Source: Stramonita haemastoma (lineage: Eukaryota; Mollusca; Gastropoda; Neogastropoda; Muricidae). From it: a DNA stretch of 12,220 nucleotides. A program made the translations under genes and the position numbers. The notes under the pieces are model-generated. The model saw only the letters and a list, made by a program, of their open reading frames with translations. It searched no databases and was not told the DNA's origin. Positions 7,366 to 12,220 of the stretch are shown here, in pieces. Within the stretch, counting starts at the first letter, position 1, and every line of letters starts with the position of its first letter. The stretch is from contig JASPKP010007889.1 of the NCBI GenBank assembly GCA_030674155.1, positions 1-12,220 on the forward strand, read 5' to 3'.

Positions 7366-7375
7366 ATATCATCGT
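7150..7375. repeat. ATC / GTT / ATT / ATC compound microsatellite
   Basis: (ATC)n at 7150-7197, GTT-rich at 7198-7230, (ATT)n at 7235-7297, and (ATC)n again to about 7370. It continues without a gap from the pyrimidine arm. Confidence 0.94.
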
Positions 7376-8700
7376 GATAATCTGAAAGTTTGAGACTCCG
7401 CTTTAAAATGTCTTTAAGAAAGTTCCAGTGTAGCGATATTGCGAAATGATGTAATCTATCAGATCACAGCCGTATGCAGTGTGGTGCAGGTTGTGGGGTT
7501 TGTTTTACTTTTGCCTTCTTTCTTTTTTATTTTTCGCTCTCACGAAACCTGGCTTGTGTAAAAAAACTAGAAAATGGTTTTAGCATGTGTGATTTTTAAA
7601 ACAAAAAAAGTTGGTTGTAAACTGATTATAAGTCCATTGTGCAAAAACACTTGGCTGTATCCAATCGAGTCAAAATGATTTTGAACTTTCTGTGTGTTTT
7701 AAACCGATTTGGTTAGTTATCAAAAAAACGAGAGAAAAAAACACGTGCATTTTAGAACTGGAATTGAGTGAATTTTATAAGAGTTTTGAATTGTATAATA
7801 TGGTAGGTTGGTTTTTTTGTTATGCAGTTTTAATGCTCTCCACTTTGTTTGGGGGCCCCCCCCCCTCCCCCCTATTCCCCCATCATTCCGGGTAAAAAAA
7901 AGTTTATGTGCATCATTCCAAATATTTATTTTAGTTGAAGCCGAGTTCTATTTTGGGATTATTGAAAAGTATATTACTTGTGGCGGCGTTTTTAAATTTT
8001 TAATTGATTTTACTCTCCAATGAAAAGATTTAATTTGTAAACGTCCTTTGTCAGTAGCATGTTAATTTTATGTTTTTGTTGTTTTGTTTTTTTGCTCTTG
8101 GGTTGCAAGATCTGATCAGTGATTTCCCTTTGGTTCGCTAAAACACTTCATTAAACCCCCTTTCCACTTTTTTTTTCTTTTGCTCTGACCCGATTCAAAA
8201 TTTGTTCTAGAATCCCGACAAGAAACGTACAAAAGTGTGAATAAACGTTTACAACCCAATTGAATTATTATACCATATATAATAAATTTTAAGCTTCCCC
8301 ATCTACATCTGTATGGTTAGAGAAAATGTTGCATATGAATGTTTTATTTGGGGGGATCAAAAAAAAATTGTTGTTTGCAACCAGTGTTGCTTGTGACGAG
8401 GGTGACAGCTCTGATTATGGCCTGTGTGGTCGGCGGGGCTATAAACATGACTGGATTAGAACCGGTTTTGCTTCCGATGTTTTTTTTTCTATTTTGTCAT
8501 TTGCAACCCTGTACAGAATTAATAAAAAAATCTTTTGTTTTCTTTATTAGTTTATAAATTTTAAAACGCATGTGGTGAGCACACACCACTGGCCTCTGAC
8601 CTCCCCAAAAGACTTTTTTTTTGCTGAGAAAACGGAAAACCGTTGCAGAGAACTCCCTCTACTTTCAAAACTGACCAGGTGATGTTTTGCGCACAGGTGC
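7376..8700. other. AT-rich intergenic DNA
   Basis: This 1.3-kb stretch holds no recognisable gene or repeat family. Small items are a GGGGGCCCCC palindrome at 7851-7860 that runs into a C-rich stretch, several AATAAA hexamers, and a GC-richer island at about 8382-8480 preceded by a pyrimidine-rich TTGCAACCAG acceptor-like sequence. One frame of the island gives a hydrophobic 25-residue segment, but no good donor site follows. Confidence 0.55.
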
Positions 8701-9105
8701 ATCGGTGGTCTTGAGGTAACGCGCCTGCTTAGAAAGCGAAAAGTCCGGGGTCGGAAGTGTAGTGCGCGGTGGTTTAAACCCCCCCTCGGGCTCGAACGTC
8801 CCCCCACTCCCATCCATTAGACCATGAGTTGTTGTCTAGTTTTCTTTGTTTTTTCGGATGAGGCGATAAACGGAGACCCCCTGTGTTACACCAAATTACT
8901 TATCGCATGTAAAAGAACCTACGTCAACAAAAGCTGTCCCTGGCAAATTTTGTGCCAAAAAGCCACTCTGATAAGGAAAACACAGTTGCAGGACAGGAAA
9001 AGAAAAAAAAAGAAAAAATTGTGGCGCTGTTTTTGTAGCGACGCCCCTCTCTTCGGGGGGAGAGCAGAACGAATTCAACGCAGAGAAAATTGCGTGGCAG
9101 AAATA
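8701..9105 (+). mobile_element. SINE, third copy, diverged full length
   Basis: It aligns end to end with the copy at 1210-1632: a shared ATCGGTGGTCT start, a TAGAAAGCGAAAAGTCCGG block, CCATCCATTAGACCATGAGT, TTCGGATGAG, TAAAAGAACC, GTCCCTGGCAAA, GCCACTCTGATA and the GAGAGCAG stem-loop. The B-box region is altered to GGTTTAAACCC (about 8770-8780), which probably weakens Pol III transcription. The AGACCA hairpin is kept with a G-U pair (8819-8824 with 8832-8837). The tail is short, and no target duplication is clear. Confidence 0.9.
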
Positions 9106-9478
9106 ATTGACAACCCTTTAAAAAGGGGGCGTCTGTGCTTTCTTCTGGCTGTCGAGAAAGCAGGGTTTGGGAATTAGGGAAGCTTTTTGTCCCTTCTGTG
9201 TTAACTAACAAGTCCCATTCAAATGGAACACATCATTGGGGTTTTTGAGACATTTCAAATGGTATAAAGATTCAGAAGCGAACAAAAGTCAGTGGGGGTC
9301 GGTCATTGTGTCACTGCTGGTCAGGGCATTGGGAAAAGCCTACCTCCTCCCCCTTCAGCCAAAAAAAAAAAAAAAAAAAGGCTGGAGTTAAGGGTTGGGT
9401 AGCCGGCTCGCAGCTGAAATGAAACAATATGGAACAGTAGCTTCCGAATTACTTCCACATTGCATTTTTTTGTATTGG
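9106..9478. other. Intergenic DNA with a poly-A run
   Basis: Unique-looking sequence with 19 A residues at 9361-9379 that follow a C-rich CTCCTCCCCCTTCAGCC stretch. This could be the tail of an unrecognised retroposon on the plus strand. No gene was seen. Confidence 0.5.
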
Positions 9479-9496
9479 TGTGTGGTGTGTTGTGTG

Positions 9497-9534
<38 letters not shown>

Positions 9535-9539
9535 TGTGT

Positions 9540-9574
<35 letters not shown>

Positions 9575-9640
9575 CCGCGCGCGCGCGCGCGCGTGTGTGT
9601 GCGTGCGCGAGCGTGAGTGGGCATTGTTACGTGCGAGTGC
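9479..9640. repeat. GT microsatellite with a CG block
   Basis: Imperfect (GT)n with GGTGT breaks at 9479-9573, a GC alternation of about 18 bases at 9576-9593, then GT, GCGT and GAGT variants. Like 3455-3768, it is a Z-DNA candidate. Frames across it are artefacts. Confidence 0.95.
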
Positions 9641-9734
9641 GTGCGTACATGCATAAATAATAGTGGTTGTCTTTTCTAGTCTATGGTTTTTTAAAATTGT
9701 ATCCAATACATTTGTGTCGTGCTCGTGCGGCGTA

Positions 9735-9895
9735 CGAGTGTGAGTCTTTGTGGACATTTTTTTTGAAGCTGGCATATATGTTTGAACAAAATATGAAATG
9801 TAGCTATCTTGTGTCTTTGTTTGATTCGTATCAACATGCCTGTCAGTATTGTAATTGCCCCTCAGGGATGATTAAAGTGTTTATGACTTGACTTG
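9735..9895 (+). mobile_element. Retroposon 3' end, copy 1, with TTGAC-type tail
   Basis: This aligns with 11561-11722. Shared blocks are TTTGAACAAA...ATATGAAATGTAG, ATGCCTGTCAGTATTGTAAT, TGCCC.TCAGG, GATTAAAGTGTTT and GACTTGACTT. A compact hairpin-like CCCTCAGGG followed by a short tandem repeat tail is typical of non-LTR retrotransposon 3' ends. No reverse transcriptase is present. The family is not named. Confidence 0.75.
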
Positions 9896-10104
9896 GGCAT
9901 TGTTAAAACTTAATGAAAAGAAAATGCAAAAAAGCACAAGAATTATGATATATTAATATATAAAAAACGCGACCAATGTTTGTTTGGAGGTTCATGTGTG
10001 AATGATTGACGGTGTGTTTACAGGCGCAGAGTATTGGCTCAAAAATAATGGATGCATAATTATCACCTTTCTCTGTACCTCTTTCTTCCGCCTCTTCTCT
10101 TTAC

Positions 10105-10106
<2 letters not shown>
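9896..10106. other. AT-rich spacer
   Basis: Nothing gene-like was seen. Confidence 0.5.
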
Positions 10107-10148
<42 letters not shown>

Positions 10149-10234
10149 GGGCCCGCCTCTTTTGTGTTTTGTGTGTGTGTGGGGTGTGTGTGTTGTGTGT
10201 GTGGGTGTGTTGTGTGTGTGTGGGGGTGTGTGTG

Positions 10235-10267
<33 letters not shown>

Positions 10268-10298
10268 GCCTGCCTCTGTGTGTGTGTGTGTGTGTGGT

Positions 10299-10338
<40 letters not shown>

Positions 10339-10395
10339 TGTCTGTCTGTTGTTGTCGTCTGTCTGTCGGTCTGTCTGTTGTTGTCTGTCTTTCCC
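10107..10395 (+). repeat. TCTG / GT mosaic microsatellite
   Basis: (TCTG)n at 10107-10149, GT-rich with GGGTGT at 10160-10236, (TCTG)n at 10237-10272, (GT)n at 10276-10337, and TCTG variants with GTTGTC to about 10390. The two repeat types alternate three times, which suggests interconversion or duplication of a mixed unit. Confidence 0.95.
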
Positions 10396-10431
10396 CCTTC
10401 CTTGGTGCAAATTACTCATTGTTCAAACAGG

Positions 10432-10745
10432 ATACCCTAGGGGTCAGAACATTGCGCTCGCAATTGACGACCGAGGTTCGATTCCGTTGGGGGATTTTCC
10501 CCTGGGTTAAAATCGTGCTACCCACTCTCCCCAAAATCTTTCGGATTTAAGGGGCTATTAAACCGAGGCCCCGTGTGCGAACGCCACGGAACATCTTGCG
10601 CACACGAAATCCCGTTGCTTTTGTAAGGTAGGCCCAGTGGTGTGGGGGAACAGTAAGATTTAAAAAAACTACATACACACGGGGATGGATGAAAAGGATT
10701 CGAGTCCCAAAAATCCTTTTTAAAAAAATAAAAAAAAAAAAATAA
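10432..10745 (+). mobile_element. SINE of a different family sharing the core
   Basis: A perfect B box (GGTTCGATTCC, 10475-10485) follows a tRNA-like AGAACATTGCGCTCGCAAT head that differs from the other SINE family. The body has CTTTCGGAT (10538-10546), AACCGAGGCCCCGTGTG and TTGCGCAC (10597-10603), in the same order and at nearly the same spacing as in 1210-1632 (60 versus 52 bp between CTTTCGGAT and GCGCAC). The 3' part (GTAAGGTAGGCCCAGTGGTG onward) is unrelated to the other family and ends in an A-rich tail at about 10720-10745. The A box is degenerate. Confidence 0.75.
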
Positions 10746-11560
10746 AATAAACAAGCCAGATGTGCTGTCGGATGGTCAGGCGTTTAAACGGCAGTTACGC
10801 ATTTCCCGTTTCAATACGTCTTGCTCAATTTTGTTAAAATAATTGTATTATCAGAAATAACATTTTAACTTTGGAAAAAGGGTTCGTACTTTAAAAAAAA
10901 AAAAGACAAATTTTTTGTTATATAGAAATTGTTAAAATTTTCCAGTTATTACATGGTGAGTTGGTGTTCAGTTATGATTTTGTTTTTGTTTATTGATTTA
11001 TGAAAATCCAACATATCCCTAAAAAAAATGACAGGAAATAATTTGAATTTGTTTACATGAAGGGAAATAAATAGTTGCGTTCTAAAGGTTCGACGAAAAA
11101 GACAAAAAAAGAGAATCCATAATTAAAAAAAAAAAACAACAACCCCGCCCCATTGGGATATATTCAAATGCCTGGTGAGAAGTTGCAATTTTTTGGCTGG
11201 TTTTTGTTTGCAAGTCTTCGTTGTTATGGGTCTCTGTAGGAGGGCCATGGGGGTTTCCGGAAGTCTCGTCTCACGCCTGCTCTTCTCTCCAAATGCGTCA
11301 TAGTCCAGATTCAAGGCATACGGGAAAATATGGATCTTACTTTGTAAAGTATCCTTCCAAACTTAAAGATCGGTCCCAGGTCAAAAAGTATCCCCGAGTC
11401 CTTTTGGCCAGTGTGGTGAAAACTGTGCCATTCTGGACTCAAACTGCTCAGAAAAGGTTCCCCCGTAGAGTTTGTTGCGTTTTTAAAACAATAATTACGT
11501 ACTTTCAAGTCAAAGTCAAATAGGTCAAGTCAAAAAAAAATGAAACTCCCTGCGCGCGCG
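10746..11560. other. AT-rich intergenic DNA
   Basis: There are several A/T homopolymers. A less AT-rich stretch at 11221-11520 holds a 100-residue open frame on plus and a shorter one on minus. Neither has a recognisable domain, and the plus frame starts at TTG. TCAAGTCAAAGTCAA-type sequence at 11505-11535 is in inverted orientation to the retroposon tail at 11709-11722. Confidence 0.5.
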
Positions 11561-11722
11561 AAGGTGTTTAGTGTTTGTGAATTTTTTTTTGAAAAATTAT
11601 ATAATGTTTTGAACAAATATGAAATGTAGTTTTCATGTGTTTGATTATGATTTGGGATCACTATGCCTGTCAGTATTGTAATTGCCCTTCAGGAGGGGAT
11701 TAAAGTGTTTTTGACTTGACTT
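11561..11722 (+). mobile_element. Retroposon 3' end, copy 2, with TTGAC-type tail
   Basis: Second copy of the 9735-9895 element. It shares TATGAAATGTAG, ATGCCTGTCAGTATTGTAAT, TGCCCTTCAGG, GATTAAAGTGTTTTTGACTTG and the same orientation. Differences are scattered substitutions and small indels, so the two are separate old insertions and not a recent duplication. Confidence 0.75.
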
Positions 11723-12220
11723 TACTTTCGTAGCATGTCACAATACTTAGAGTTTTTTTTATGCAAATAAAATAAGTACGTGTTTTGTTTATTTAAAAAC
11801 TGATTCTCGAACAAAATGCGTTTTTAAAAAAAAAATCTGTATATTGTTTGTTGTGCTCCCACCAGGAGAGAGGTTTTTTCTCTTTTCTTTTCGCAGTTCA
11901 CTTCAAATGCGCTGTGGATTTTTTTCCTTTATAAACACAATAAAAAAAAGAAACTAAAATACGTTTTTTTTCGTTTAAAATAGTGGCTCTTTAAAATCAC
12001 AAAATTTTGTCTAAAACAAACAAATAGAAAAAAAGATAAAAGGAAACTTATTTCTTAATATGCATTGATTGCTCCCCCATTTCGCTATCTTTTCTCAGTA
12101 GCTGATACTAAAAAAAACAACAAAAAAAACCCCCCCCGTACAACAACAAGCAAATAAATTTAAAAGAAACAGCAAGAAACCCCTTTTAAAAAAAAACAAC
12201 CCCCCCCAAAAAAACAACAA
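11723..12220. other. AT-rich DNA ending in A/C low complexity
   Basis: No gene was seen. The last 110 bp are runs of A and C (AACAAC, CCCCCCC). Confidence 0.6.

Noticed and set aside
8571..8589. GTGGTG/CACCAC hairpin as a terminator or regulatory RNA
   Set aside because: A 6-bp stem with no context. It is expected by chance in this much sequence.
8824..9177. 117-residue frame
   Set aside because: It lies almost entirely in the third SINE copy, which is non-coding.
10441..10485. A genuine tRNA gene
   Set aside because: A good B box is present, but no acceptor-stem pairing or full cloverleaf could be made, and the sequence continues into a SINE core.
10002..10550. 182-residue frame with Cys-Leu-Ser-Val repeats
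   Set aside because: It is a translation of the TCTG/GT mosaic and of the SINE beside it.
11221..11523. 100-residue plus frame as a gene
   Set aside because: TTG start, no recognised domain, a competing open frame on the other strand, and no splice or promoter support.

Overview
This window is eukaryotic, non-coding-rich DNA. It is dominated by di-, tri- and tetranucleotide microsatellites, homopolymer runs and short retroposons with tRNA-like heads, and it has no operon structure or compact bacterial gene order. The mixture of Pol III-type SINEs with a long conserved body, ATT/ATC microsatellites attached to repeat ends and long (GT)n tracts fits a marine invertebrate. I think a mollusc, probably a gastropod, is most likely. 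That placement rests on pattern familiarity and was not tested by a search.

Layout. 67-341 is a compound ATT/AGT/AGC microsatellite. 384-688 is a minisatellite with a 27-bp unit, interrupted by an antisense 5'-truncated SINE (689-916) and resuming at 917. 1053-1199 is a small inverted-repeat structure. 1210-1632 is a full-length SINE of the same family. 1868-2065 holds a (GA)n tract abutting an antisense retrotransposon 3' end. 2177-2661 (minus strand) is the only convincing protein-coding segment: a probable terminal exon with a polypyrimidine tract and an AG acceptor. 2721-3270 has two 27-base G runs and an AAT/ATG microsatellite. 3450-3768 is a long GT/GC tract. 4060-4290 is a second type of SINE-like repeat with an attached ATT/ATC array. 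4564-5460 is AT-rich unique or low-complexity DNA with a cluster of AGGTCA half-sites. 5466-7160 is a striking 1.7-kb purine-to-pyrimidine strand-switch structure, followed by another ATC/ATT array. 7380-8700 is AT-rich DNA. 8701-9105 is a third SINE copy. 9479-9640 is a GT/GC tract. 10107-10395 is a TCTG/GT mosaic. 10432-10745 is a SINE with a different head but a related core. Two related retroposon 3' ends lie at 9735-9895 and 11561-11722. The rest is AT-rich.

The genes do not form a working unit. Apart from the putative exon, the long open frames are by-products of repeats that lack stop codons. I found no convincing new protein system. The points most worth a second look are the order of events at the SINE-in-minisatellite insertion, the core domain shared by two SINE families, the strand-switch element, and the exon whose splice tract is made of hypervariable simple repeat.
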